Shown here in pieces: positions 21,845 to 33,303 of a stretch of DNA of 64,000 nucleotides. Positions within the stretch are counted from its first letter, which is position 1. Each line of letters opens with the position of its first letter. Below the pieces are notes generated by a model that saw only the letters and a list, made by a program, of their open reading frames with translations, searched no databases and was not told where the DNA came from. The position numbers were made by a program, and so were the translations under genes. The DNA lies in the NCBI GenBank assembly GCA_029204225.1, contig CM055098.1, positions 14,520,533-14,584,532 on the forward strand, given 5' to 3'. Source of the DNA: Diphasiastrum complanatum. Its lineage: Eukaryota > Streptophyta > Lycopodiopsida > Lycopodiales > Lycopodiaceae.

Positions 21845-22990
21845 TTAACTACGGTAAGCTTTTATCTTGTTTATGTTGGTTCGGTGCTTAAAAATTTCAC
21901 TGTTTAACTCTGCCAGCTTAATCGTGTTATTTTCATACAGTTTCACTATTACATATGGACCGTTCCAGCGTGGCCCCAACTTTTGAGGCATCAGCTCGTG
22001 TCTAGCATCGTAGAACAACACTAACTGCCCATGCCTGAACTGGTAATCGTGCATGTTCCTATCATGAATCTCCTTCATGCGTCTTTTGTGGGTTTCTTGG
22101 TGATTTGGGACAGCTATTCGGTGCTCGTCCAAGTCTTGTAAAGTGTCTAGTCGGTGCTATATTGATTCTTTCTCTCCTAGGTCGTGCTTCATGGCAAACC
22201 GCAAGGATGGGAGCTCTATTTCTATTGGCAGTACACATTCTTGGCCATACACTAGAAAAAAGAGCGTGTGGTTGGTACTGGTCTTATAGGTGGCATTATA
22301 TGCCCACAATGCCGAGTACAATTTTTTGTCCCAATCCCTCTGTCGGTCTGATACGGTTTTCCTTAGAATACCCACTAGTTGTTTGTTCGTGCTTTCAGCC
22401 TGACCGTTGGCTTGCAGGTGGTAGGGTGTGCTTTTCCGGTGCTTGATTGTCAACTGATCGGTCAAAGCCTTGATAGTTTTGTTTAGGAAATGGGTACCCC
22501 TATCAGAGATGAGTTCTCTGGGTGTACCTAACCGGCCTATCACCTGTTCTAGTAAGAACCAGGTGGTTTCTTTTGCATTGTCTTTGGCCACAGCCCGTGC
22601 CTCGGCCCACTTTGTGAAATAGTCAATGGCCACTATGATATAATGTTTTCGGCTGGATGAAGCTAGGTGTATTGGGCCAACGAAGTCGATGCCCCATTTT
22701 TCAAAAGGGAGATAAGCCTGTATTGGAACTAACGATCGCACCCTGTTATCCATCTTGTCAACTCGTTAACAGGTGTCGCAGTTCCGGGCATGTAAATGGG
22801 CATCTTGGAATAGTGTGGGCCACCAGTAACCCGCCCTCAGAATTTTTTGCCCTATGAGTTGGCTGGCAAAGTGGCCCCCACAGGCAGAATCGTGACACTC
22901 CTCTAGTATAAATTTGGCTTCTTCAGGAGTGACGCATCTTCGATACAATCCTTCTACACCTCGTCTGTACAATGTGCCCCCTATTAAGGC
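21845..22990 (-). pseudogene. Tat-like integrase
   Basis: The zinc-binding domain is visible as HDSACGGHFA ... ARNCDTC (22925-22770). After one stop the catalytic core (22753-22157) keeps all three acidic residues: GIDFVGPI, ISDRGTHFLN and ANGQAESTNK. The C-terminal part (22132-21845) has GPRWNGPYVIVK, an SH3-like segment. There is no chromodomain. Two stops separate three long frames, so the protein is broken, but the core itself looks complete. Confidence 0.85.
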
Positions 22991-23017
22991 AAACTTTAGG
23001 GCTTGTAGACGTAGCTT

Positions 23018-24372
23018 TCATTTTTCTGGAGTCGTCATACTGCTGGGTGTCTCTATTGTGGATAGGTAGGTTGCTAAAACTGTGTACCACTCAGGAATTG
23101 TGTCAACGTCTACCCTCAAAAGTTCTCTTAAGTGATCAGTCTCCCACTCATCGTCTGCTTCAGTAACCCCTCCCAGCTCACAAATACAATCGTTTAACCC
23201 CTGTAGTTTAGGAAGCTTGCTTTGGAGGGTGTAGTCAAACTCCTGAAGGGAGATTATCCACTTCATTAAGCGCTCATGAGGTTCTAGTTTATTCATCATC
23301 AAAGTGACTGCAGTACTCTTGGTAAAGAAAGTCACTTTCCGATGCAATAGGTAATGTCTTAGTTTGGCGATAGCGTAAGCTATCCCCAAACAAATTTCCT
23401 CAGCCTTACTATAATTAAGTTACGGCTTTGTTCAGTTTTCTCCCTATAAAAATAATAGGGTGATATTTTTTGTCCCAAATCTGGGCTAGGCAACAGTTTA
23501 TGCACGTGTCCGTGGTGCTTGTGAAAACGAAGAATTCTCTGTTGTACATAGGTGGTTTCAATATTGGAGCGTTAGCCAAAGCTACTTTTAATTCCTGAAA
23601 AGTCTTCTCACATGCCTCGTCCCAGGTCCACTCCACGTTGGTTTTCAATAAGCCAGTCATCTGGTAAGTACGCGTGGCATAGGCCATCACATATCTTTTG
23701 TAATAACCGCTCGAGCCTAAGAAGGTCCGAAGTTGGGATACCGTAGTTGGTGCCATCATGGCTCGGAGCATAGCTATTTTTTCTAGATCAGTTGCCATGT
23801 CGTACTTGCTAATGACATGTCCTAATAGTACCCTGTAAGGAACTCCAAATAGGCACTTGTTAGCATTCAAAGCTATACAGATTGTTGCGCACTTCTGAAA
23901 ACACTTCTCTAGCATGGTGAGATGTTATGTGACAATGGTTGCCTCATAGAGGTCATCTATAAAAAATTTGAGGTTTTCGTCTAAGATATCCTCGAAGTGC
24001 TTGTTCATAAACCTTTGATAGGTTCCAGGGGCATTAGTCAATCCAAAGGGCATGACATGGTAAGCGAAAACCCAAACGTGGTTGTGAAGGTGGTCTTCAA
24101 TTTATCCTCTTCTGCTATGGCTATCTGATTTATAGCCTGCGAAACAGTCCATGAAAGAGTACTGGTCTCTTCCCGCCATTTCTTCTAGGACTTGGTCTAT
24201 GAACGGCAATGGGTAGTAGTCCTTCTTAGTTTGTTGTTCAACCTCTTATAATCCACATATACGCGAATGTGGGTAGAGTCCTTCTTGGTGCGAGGTACTA
24301 TTGGGGAGCACCACTCGGTGTTCTCTACCGGAAATATCGGACCAGCATTTCGAAGTCTCTCGAGTTCAATGT
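23018..24372 (-). pseudogene. Tat-like reverse transcriptase and Gypsy RNase H
   Basis: Minus-strand RT pieces: NAGPIFPVENTEWCSPIV, VYVDYKRLNNKLR, MPFGLTNAPGTYQRFMNKHF, the catalytic box FFIDDL (about 23965; usual form Y/F-x-DD), LGHVISKYDMATD (23815), and the thumb/connection up to 23580. Gypsy RNase H follows (FFVFTSTTDTCINCCLAQ, where the first catalytic Asp of the TDAS motif is lost to TSTT; AYAIAKLRHYLLHRKVTFFTKS). Several frameshifts lie in 23920-24350. Inactive. Confidence 0.85.
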
Positions 24373-25754
24373 CTACTCCTTCCCCTCCTTCAGTGGTATT
24401 GTATGAGTCACTAGATTAGGTGGAATCCCCTTCAAATTTGAGTGGCCGGTCATCTTCTGTGCATGCCTTCCCTTTATCCACTGGCTAATCCTGGGTCCAC
24501 GTTGTATGTATTGAGGTGGCCTTGATGGCCCCACCGTTTTGTCCTCCTGGGGTCTATGGTTCACTGGCCCAGGCATCCTATTCCCAGTGTTAAATGCGTC
24601 TCTACGTACCCAACATCTATCCTCCAAGTGTCCAGGCCTCTTGCAATACCTGCGAACTTGGTTGGGACAGTTTTGATTTAAATGATTCCCTCTACAGTGT
24701 CTACACACTAAGGGATTCGGTCCTTCTATGGGGTATATCTGACCCAACAAATTTTGGTGCCATTTGAGAAATTTACATCTGCTGCTAAGGTCTGCATATT
24801 CTCACTCATCACATCCATGTATCCCTTTAGCATGGCTCGCATATCGCCTAGTTCTGCGTTAGAGCCTGTGCTCTCATAGCCTCTATCGGGCATCTATGCT
24901 TGGAGCCTTCGTGCATCTTGTGTTTGCACGTTCCTGCCTTGTCGAGGTTCAATAGCCTGTATGGGACGGGGTTCCACTATGGGGTGTGCTCCTATAGCTG
25001 CAATTGGGCCTCCTCTCCAAGTTTCTGGGCTTAGGTTCAAGTTGTTCACTGCTTGCGATAGGTGGGATGCGTGGGCAACCGCAATCTGTGAGTCTTCTAC
25101 CACGATTGCCTTCTCTACTGCCTCAGCCAATGTCTGGCGGTTACTCTAACGTACAATCATTTGTATGTCATTCTTGAGCCCTCGCAGAAAGAAGGTCACT
25201 AGTAATAGGGGTGGTAGTAACACAGTGGGTTCCACTTGGCATGACAACTCTGTCAAACGATGCCAATATTGTCGGATGGTCTCATTACTTCCTTGTTGTA
25301 GGGAAGTCAGTGTGAACAGTAGGCCATCAGCCGTTCGGTGGGGAGCATACTCAATTAGAAACAGTCTATGGAACTCCTCAATGGTGTGAATTGAGCCTCT
25401 CTACAGACTATAATACCAGTACCTAGCCGTTCTAGATAAAGTGGTGGCAAAAAACATCATTTCATGATGTGGGTTTGTGATGGCACTGGTAAAGCAGGTG
25501 GTCCAAAAAGCATCAATATGTTCTTCGGCACTTTCATACGGTGCTCCATGAAACTCAGGAGTGGATCCACTAAGCTTCGCTAGTCCTCCTATCTCCGGGG
25601 TTACTACGATTGGTTCAGTCAAACGTCGTGCCATTCTGTTGGCAACAGGTTCTGTAGCGGCAGGTGTTACCTTCACTAACGGTGGTTCCGTAGCATCGGT
25701 TGGCTCAAGTTCTGGTAGTTCTTCTATAGGTTCCAACGTATCATCCAAGTCCAT
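24373..25754 (-). pseudogene. Tat-like gag with two zinc knuckles
   Basis: The minus frame from ATG 25754 (MDLDDTLEPIEELPELEP) has an acidic N-terminus, then a retrotransposon gag domain (FHGAPYESAEEHIDAFW ... TLSRTARYWYYSL). The domain continues after a stop in another frame to about 25150 (FLIEYAPHRTADG ... LRGLKNDIQMIV). A third piece (25130-24894) is an Ala/Pro-rich linker. The zinc knuckles lie at 24705-24600: CRHCRGNHLNQNC is intact CX2CX3HX4C; the second, YCKRPGHLEDRC, lacks its first Cys. The frame then reaches PLKEGKE, a segment that normally lies just before RT, with no protease in between. Confidence 0.8.
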
Positions 25755-26646
25755 TATAGGTGGGTGAGACTCATCATTTAAGACTGGTGGGACAAGAAAT
25801 CCACGATGGCTTCTTCTAAGCCCTAAACGCTCTCTCTGGGGATTTGAAGTCTCTCCATGCGGTGCTCCCTTAGACCTAGGTTTCCTTGGTATACCTATGA
25901 TGTCTCGTCTAGGGTGACACTAATGATTGCTGCATAATAGATTTCTCACTTACGGATAGCAATCAACTGTTGTTGCACATGCGATTTGTGATTTTCCCAC
26001 GTTATCCCATAGGGCATCCATCCTTCATCCACAAATACTGCATATGACCTAACTAACTCTACTTGGTCGTTTTTCTGCTCAATCCTAATCCAACCATACC
26101 CATGTACAGTTTTTCTTGGTTCTTTGTACTAGGTGCCGTCTCTATGGGATGCTAGGGTTGGTGGGTTGTAGGGTAATGACTTTCAACTCAGGGCTCTAGT
26201 TTTCACTTTCACCCTAGGCTTCATACAGAATCCCATGCTCTGACCTGTCTCGCCACTCTATGAAAGATTTCTAGTAGTACTTGGCATCACAGCCTAAACT
26301 CCCTGCTGATGAAAATTGTATGCAGTCTCTAGTCCAAACTGTTGGAAATAGAATGGCCTTGGAGAAGTCGGATCACATGCAGCTAGGGTTGGATTGTGAA
26401 CTCATAACGTATGTTCTAGGTGTGGGATTAGCACACATCACTGTGTGATGCTAACCACTTCAACCTGTGATACTTGATATCGATTTTCTGAAAACAACGT
26501 GTGCACTAGTAGCTTGCACAACTAAGCTATCTTGCGGTTGACAGTCTAAACAGTAGAACTGTTCACAACATATGCAATCTGAGACACATGAAATTTGTAG
26601 GCCACTGGTAGTATGACTACCCTTCAAGCAATATCTCTCATCAGGT
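25755..26646 (-). other. Leader of the Tat-like element
   Basis: About 0.9 kb between PBS and gag ATG on the minus strand. No ORF of interest seen. Confidence 0.5.
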
Positions 26647-26666
26647 AACTCCTAGCAGACGCACCA
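26647..26666 (-). other. Primer binding site, probably tRNA-Gly type
   Basis: On the minus strand TGGTGCGTCTGCTAGGAGTT lies one base inside the 5' LTR end. It is complementary to a tRNA whose 3' end reads GCAGACGC-A-CCA. From memory this fits the acceptor stem of plant tRNA-Gly(UCC) with two mismatches further in. The tRNA identity should be treated as a proposal. Confidence 0.55.
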
Positions 26667-27989
26667 ATGTTAGGTCCAGTTTTGGCAGGGGATTGGTCCA
26701 GCCAAAATGTCCTAAAAAAACCAAGGGGCACCGCTACTGATGGTGGCTATGCCCTACGTGAGTAACGAAGGTCCTGCCACATCCAATCCTAGGGGCTTCC
26801 TCTGTTACCAGGTGCTCCCCAACCGATGAGAGTTTTCCAGGCTCTCAGAGATACAGTTGCAAGGAGGGGGTGCTAGTACTTGTGGCCGCAATGATTCACT
26901 AGCTTTCTAGGGTCACAGTTCCGTAAAACTTCTGATCACTAATTCGCGTTAGGATCTTTCTAATATCTCTTTCCCCATTAAATTTGGCTTACACTTAGTA
27001 GAAATCTTACATGGGCTGGAAACCGATTTACTATTTATGATGTGCTCATGGGGTGCAAGTTATACGCACCGCTTTGTTTGCTAAGTGGCGGTATTTTCGC
27101 CGACCGTCGGGTCTAGGTATTTCTCTAGACAGTACCGACGGGCAGGTGTGACTAATGTGACGCTTAACTAAGGCAATGTATTTCAACCACGGATGGTGGA
27201 CGGCCCGCTCTGGTGTTTCACAAAGGTCGGGTCCAATTGATATGTTTCACAATTTCACAACTTGAAGGTTTTATTGTCGTTCATGTAACAGGTTTATCAT
27301 AAAGCAAAAGCACATTTTTTTACTTTTTCATAGATCACATCGCAATAATCAGTGCAATATGACGCCAATAACCCTAGCTAATTATCCTTAGCTTCGGTTG
27401 TTAAGTCGGAAATGAGAAACCCTCATTGCTCTAATTAACCACACAACATTTTTCATGCACGACTATAATTCCAACCTGAGTTCTGCATATCGGAACTTAA
27501 ATTAGTATTACCTCATTCTTTGAAACGATGTCCCTTAAAAAACTTCCATCCCTAGAATACTTGTAAAAATCCCGTAAATGGTAAATCTACTCCATGTATA
27601 ACTTTGATGGTTTCATACATAGTACAGATGCGATTTCCTAATGGCATGTAAAGATGAATCATTTAGTACAACCAAAAACCCACAATTGTGGAATGAAAAT
27701 TTTGATTCACTACGGATGGAACACAGTACGGTATGTAAAACGACATTCGCAAACTGTATCTTAGACAATGGTATTGAATGCAAATTACCTCAGATACGTG
27801 TGAGGTGACCGGTTTGTCAGAGAGTCCAACTAGTCATGAATGTCGCTTTCTTCCCATGTCGCCTTCCGTTTGCTGCTTGGCACTTGCTTTGTCATAGTCG
27901 GTCAGTGAAGAAGAAACCACGGTAGATCTGATTTTTGGCAGTGGGTAGCGATTAGAGGTTGCAATAGGATTCTAGTTCACTAGCAGACT

Positions 27990-28400
27990 ATCAGAGGTTG
28001 ATTTTTTACTGTAACCGGCCATCGAAAATCTGCAACTGGCTGGTACTGGCTGCAGGTAGGTCGCTGATAGATTGTAGAAGTCTGATTTTTTCACAAGCAG
28101 GCAGGTGCAGGTCCACAACGAGCCACAGATGGGTAGGGTAGGGCAAACAATCCGCAGGCAGGCTTGACAGAGAGTCGCAGACAGAGGTTCAAGGTCACAG
28201 GTAGGGCAACTGGCCACAAACAGGCCTGGAACCAACCGCAGGCAGGTGGTACAGGGCCAGCAGGTAGGTCGCAGGGCTAGCATGTAGGTCGCAGGGCCAC
28301 AAACAACCTATAATAGGGCGTAGCAAAGGTGGATAGGCCGCAACTAGGTAGTGCAGGGCCGCAGGCAGGCAATACAGGTCTCGAGCAAGTTTAGGCAGCC
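27990..28400. repeat. Degenerate GC-rich minisatellite in the 5' LTR
   Basis: Partner of the array at 16170-16620. Here the unit AGGTAGGTCGCAGGGC is present twice in a row (about 28260-28300), showing unit turnover between the LTRs after insertion. Confidence 0.65.
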
Positions 28401-29370
28401 TATGGGCAGCGCTCAGAGGTTATAAATCTCTAATTTTTCTCTGTGGACAGCGATCGGAAGGTCACAGTAGGTCTGAGAATCGGATTTTTCCGTTTTAGAT
28501 AGTGATGGAAGGTCGCAATTTTGACAGGTAGAAAACAGGTCCGTTGCTCTTCAAGTAACCCTCAGAATTTGAAGTGAACCAAGGGCACCATCACACACAT
28601 TCACATACAACCAGGTACTAACAAATTCAAATGCTTGACATCAATCACCGAGATATAACAACCTGCAAGCATGCAATCATCTGAACATTGTCCACCACAT
28701 TGATACAAAATCCTAACTTCAACTGATCAAATCAGATGACAATACGCTCGGACTATTAATCATCAAACATAAGCCTCGCTAAACAACCAGGTTGGTTGCA
28801 CATCAAATACAAACACAAACAAATTTAAACCACTACGATTGAAGTCACAGACCACCAATGCCTCATTTCAAGGAACTCTTCCTCAATTGTTAACCAACCG
28901 TTCACTCAATCAACGATAATCAACCAACAAAACACAACTCCCCATCCATGAGCCGCTTTTGGCCAACAAACATCTAAATATCGCAATACTCACTTTCAAA
29001 CATCCACCACACACAAGAGGAGCAATGCAACATCCAAGAAAGCATTAACGCCAAGCAAAAGGAACGATCAACTCCCACAAGTAAACCCTAAACGGCCATC
29101 ACTCCGCATTGGAGCTATAAGTCCTCCTTAAATATAGTAACTACCATCCAATAGTAGTAACTAACATTTAAGGATTCAATCTAAAAACTAACATTACTCT
29201 CAAACCACTAACAACAACCACATCACACAACTACAATTCAAGACACTACCTCCAAGCAAATCACACTCATATGAGGCAAGACAACAATGATACAAAAGCT
29301 CTAACATCCAAATACACTAACTCTCAACACTAACTCTCAACACACATACACAAATACAAAGAGTTGGCTC

Positions 29371-29380
29371 CTTTTTATAG
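29371..29380 (-). promoter_or_regulatory. TATA box in the 5' LTR
   Basis: Minus-strand CTATAAAAAG, conserved with the box at 17601-17610. In the 5' LTR this is the copy that would drive the genomic transcript. The inversion break at 30336 lies about 950 bp upstream of it, at the far end of U3. Confidence 0.6.
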
Positions 29381-30339
29381 GAAAACCCAAGTGTCCCCCT
29401 TCAAAATGAGGCTTTGCCAATTTTTATGCCCTTCAAGCCCTCTTTGTCCTCAACCCATTTGATAGTACACCTAGTGGCCTCCATAAGAGAGTGGGGGAGT
29501 GGTGCATTCAAGGCTCTCTTCCAAAACTAGCCAAGATGCCATTTTTGTCAAAGGCTAGGGAGGCCATTCAAGTTTCCCCTTTTGTACACCCTAGAAGCCC
29601 AAAATGTCAATGGCTAGTGGGTGTACCTCCCAATTTTTATAGCCTCCAAGGTATTTTAGCATTTAATATCCAGATTTTGGGTGAGGCCCTTTTTCAACCC
29701 CTATTTTTAGTAGGCGGCCTTCATTTTTTCTTTGGGTACCTTCGATTTTAGCCATTCTTCGATTTTTCAAGGGCCGGCGCCTACTACTCATTGGTCTGGA
29801 TTTTTGGCTTGTTGGGTAACCACTTGGCCCGCACATTCCGTTAATTGCCCGTAAATTGCCCAAGCTTTGTCGTTAGGGTTTCTGTGACTCCTTGACACTG
29901 AATCCATATTTTCCGGTCCCGGTTTTACCCGAAACTTTTCTTTCTCGATTTTTTCTTCTATGGTTGAATTTTTTTGCATTCATGACTAGGGCTCCCACGA
30001 CAACACGGTTTCCCTGATAAATACATTGAGTGATCATATATTAGTAAAAATGGACTCAGTACACGGTGAGATTTTAGCACGATCATATCGGCTATTTCTT
30101 TACAACTGGCCATTTTTTTGAAAAGCTGTAAAATATTTATCGGCCATTTCTCAGGCCGTCAAATTTGCTCTAGCCTCATTTAGGACGGGCTGAAACCCAA
30201 TTCTAGGCTGGCACTTTTGGCTCGGTCTTACAAAACATGACCACAAAATATTTCTGACGGATTTTTTGAAAGTCAGTTTCTTAATTATAAACTGTGTCTA
30301 GCCACTTCAGGACGGGCTGGGACCCAATTCTTAGGGTGA

Positions 30340-32669
30340 GCTCAAGCGAGCTATTAAGGCCAATAGAAAACAGTAGTTCGTCGCTGGCTCTCTGTCCCGC
30401 TTAGTCGCTTCTCACTTAGAAAATAGAATCCATGGCTTCCACCTGACTTCTGTGCTTTCGGTTTACGAAGAAGCACCGGCCGAGTCATCTCATCAGGCCT
30501 CAATTTCTCATAGTCATCATCGTCCACGCAGCGAGATCGTAATTCTTGACTCGCCTTCCGCATCACGACGTCGCACTAGGCATACCTCATCAGCTGCGCT
30601 TCCACCCCCTGCTGCTGTTCTCACTGAACTTCCCATTCCCCTCATCTCTGTTGTTTCCCTCGCCTCTGCTCCCATACAAGGACAATCTGTGACCATTGGG
30701 CCTACCATTCCCATCACAGCTGCTTAGGCCACCTCACCCTCGCACACCAAAGCAACCTCACCCAACACACAGTTCTTCATGGATATGTTCGATGATTCCA
30801 ACCCCCTTGGGGCCACCGAAATCTTTGAAATGCCCTAGAGCCCAGTGCCCTTTGAACCCCAATCCCCTGGAAGAGGATTTGGGCATATCCATGAATCTAC
30901 TGTTGGTGTCGAAGATGCCAGTCAGCAACCACCCACACAGGGTAGCCCAACCACACTTCGGGTCGACACAGCTGTAAAGTCATCAAAGCAGTTCAATGCC
31001 ACGGTGCCTGAAGGGTTTGAAGAAGAGGATACTTTTGAAGAAGAAGAGACCTTGGCACCTATTCCACGCCTACCAAGGACAGTACCATCAGGGTCTCCTG
31101 TTGCTGCCACCTCCACGACCGTCGATTCTGGTGATGCTCTAGGGTTAGTTTCCAGTCTTGGGCAAGTGATCTAGTCTATGCTGGATAAGAAGAAGGAAAT
31201 GGAGCAGAGGATCTTTGATCTAGGATCCGAAAACATTCTGATCAGCCAAAAAATTGTCCAGTTGGATCGAGAGGTGAACATAGCCAAGCAACATGAAGAA
31301 AAGGCTGAAAGCAAAAAGACATTGACCCAGCAACAAGCTGATTGCTTGGAAACCTACAACAGCTCCTTGAAAATGCCCTGACAACCGCACAGGATCAGGT
31401 AGATAAGGCAAGTGCAAGAGGCCAAGCAATAGGTGCAGCCACTGAAGGGGCAATTACAGATGGCCAAACAAGATTGCAGATGGCTTCAAGGTGCATTGGA
31501 TGCGTCCACCCCTGAGCGTGATGCCTATCTGCAAACACAAATATCTGATCATCCGGTCACACCGACGGAGATTCCATATTTATTCAAGAAAGTGGAAACA
31601 TACAAAGTGGCCCTTCAGGGATTCCAAGGCCACTTTGATAGGTTCAAAAGAGCAGCTTCAACTGAGTTGGCGAAGGCAAAAGAGACCATCAACACCTATG
31701 AAAAAGCCGTCGCTCAAGTGTTGGAAGCCGGACCACAAATCTTCGTCCCGGTCATGCCGCAATTCTCCCCTTCGCCCCAAGAAGCTGTACAAATGGCTAC
31801 AGGGGTTGATTCAAGCATGGACCAAGGGGGAGCTCCAGATCTAGCAGATCAACCTCCAACCATATAGGCAGTACAAGCGGGTCCATCCTCATCAAGGACA
31901 AGCCATTTATTCAGAAGGCCCATCAACGTCGAGGACTAGATCCAGACAACATCCACATGAGTCCTCGCGTGGTGGATGGGTTCTCAAATTTAAGACCTCC
32001 GAGATCGAGGCCGACAAAGAATTGGACAAAATACCTGCACTGGGAGAGCAGCCAGCATGGATAATCATGATTTTTGAGAAAACTCCGAAATCAATTAGGA
32101 GTTACGTTGTCAGCCCTCGCCAGTTGTGGGTAGATCCTTATTACGTGCCAATGTCGCGAAGACATAAATGGAAAGATTTGGGACTGGCTATGGACAAAAT
32201 CACCATCCATACGTCCAATTGGCCAATCATCCATCAGCCTTACAGCTGAAACATTTCAGTGGACTTCCACCGGGCCTTACAAGCATATCAGAGAGAGTAT
32301 GTCCACTCTCCGGATCCAACGGTGTGACAATCGGCAATGTTTGCAAAAGATCTAACTCTATTGACGTCAGTGGCAACCAAATGGGACGATTGCCTTCCTA
32401 CCCTGGCATTCGATCCAAATAAGTCGATGGCCTCAGAGCAAATCAAAGATCAGCTGCTAATTGCTCGACTGTATTTCCGTGCGGCTATGATGGGAGGCTC
32501 TTGGGAATCCCACTTCACTTCATGGACAACTTCCAAGTGGATTGCCGGAGCCCACCGTTGTGTCCTACCTCATAATTTGGATTTCAATACTGCACGTCTT
32601 GACTCTATGGAGAAGGTGCAGTATCATTTAATTAAGATTCGGTGCGAAGCCAATAAAGGTCCCCAATAA
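30340..32669 (+). pseudogene. ORF3, central and C-terminal part (inverted segment)
   Basis: Plus-strand frames that together form a large ORF. First a Ser/Pro/His-rich stretch (30350-31170, with HQASISHSHHRPRS and an acidic patch EEEDTFEEEETLAP), then a coiled coil (31178-31381, KKKEMEQRIFDLGSENILISQ; and 31433-31720), a Pro/Gln linker, and a globular end (31930-32669) with LWVDPYYVPMSRRHKWKD, FAKDLTLLTSVATKWDD and YLIARLYFRA-like LLIARLYFRAAMMGGSW. At least four stops or frameshifts occur. It ends about 50 bp before a polypurine tract, as expected for the last ORF of the element. No database family is recognised. Confidence 0.6.
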
Positions 32670-32697
32670 CTGCATATTGCAGGTGTCATGGGACCGC

Positions 32698-32719
32698 CAC
32701 CAGTTTTGGTGGGGGACAC
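32698..32719 (+). other. Polypurine tract before the inverted 3' LTR
   Basis: GGTGGGGGAC lies directly upstream of the TGTTGGAGGG start of the LTR, the expected plus-strand primer position. Confidence 0.6.
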
Positions 32720-33177
32720 TGTTGGAGGGTTTGCGGATTCCAAGGCAATCCTAACCCTATCTAATAAGTGAGAGGGATTTGGCACCCTACGTGTTAAGTC
32801 CAACCCAATGATCACATAGTTATTTGATTAATTAGAATGTTAATAAAAGGACTTTAGGTCTTTTTGCGGGACTTTTAATGTCGCAGGGCCTAAATGTCAA
32901 GTTAGTGAATAAAGTTGGGTTTCCCTCCAATTTTGATGGTTCCCACACTTTTTTGAATTTGAATAAAAAGAGAGGCAAGACTGGACCAATAGGATTCAAA
33001 GGCCAGGGTCTTCCTCTCTACTATAAAAAGAGACCAACTTGAGTTGTCTCTGATGTCTAACTCTCTCGCCTTGACCTAACCTATATTAGGAGTGGGTTGC
33101 CACGTGGCATTTTGGCCATACATGTGTGGAACCCAATTGTGTACAAAATTTACACTATTCTTCATGGTTTTTGATCA
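32720..33177 (+). repeat. 3' LTR of the second Gypsy element (inverted)
   Basis: Starts TGTTGGAGGGTTTGC at 32720. The first about 330 bp match the reverse complement of 39610-39947 closely, including a TATA box CTATAAAAAG at 33021-33030. After this the two copies diverge. The right limit is set by the displaced end of the neighbouring LTR at 33178 and is approximate. Confidence 0.75.
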
Positions 33178-33178
33178 A

Positions 33179-33303
33179 GTTAGATTTGCCAATTTTTGGC
33201 AATTCTTCACACTCCTCAAATTAGATTGATATTGAAGTTTAAGTTTGCAATAATTGAAAAAACCGGCATGTAAAACCCGGATATTAGAGAAAAATCGAGT
33301 CTT
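33179..33303 (+). repeat. Displaced outer end of the Tat-like 5' LTR
   Basis: Read on the minus strand it contains CTAATATCCGGGTTTTACATG and TTATTGCAAACTTAAACTTC, as does the last part of the 3' LTR (about 18579-18645). The right LTR copy lacks this part at its own end (30336). The outer terminus appears as AGTTAG at 33178-33183, close to the expected TGTTAG. Confidence 0.7.

Larger units (their letters stand above)
14875..30336 (-). mobile_element. Gypsy (Tat-like) retrotransposon with 3.8-kb LTRs
   Basis: Minus-strand element. The 5' LTR is at the right (26668-30336, plus its displaced last 125 bp at 33179-33303) and the 3' LTR at the left (14875-18676). Internal order on the minus strand: PBS, gag, two zinc knuckles, RT, RNase H, integrase, archaeal-type RNase H, third ORF, long 3' UTR. 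RT before integrase makes it Gypsy; the extra RNase H points to the Tat group. Protease is missing between the knuckles and RT. Multiple stops and frameshifts are present. By hand, the first 265 aligned LTR bases show about 19 differences, mostly transitions, so the insertion is not recent. Confidence 0.85.
26668..30336 (-). repeat. 5' LTR of the Tat-like Gypsy element, cut by an inversion
   Basis: Aligns with 14875-18558. It begins TGTTAGGTCC beside the PBS. Similarity stops at 30336 in CCCAATTCT. The missing outer end of the LTR is found 3 kb away in opposite orientation at 33179-33303 (shared landmark CTAATATCCGGGTTTTACATG). Adding both parts gives 3794 bp against 3802 bp for the other LTR. 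Confidence 0.85.
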
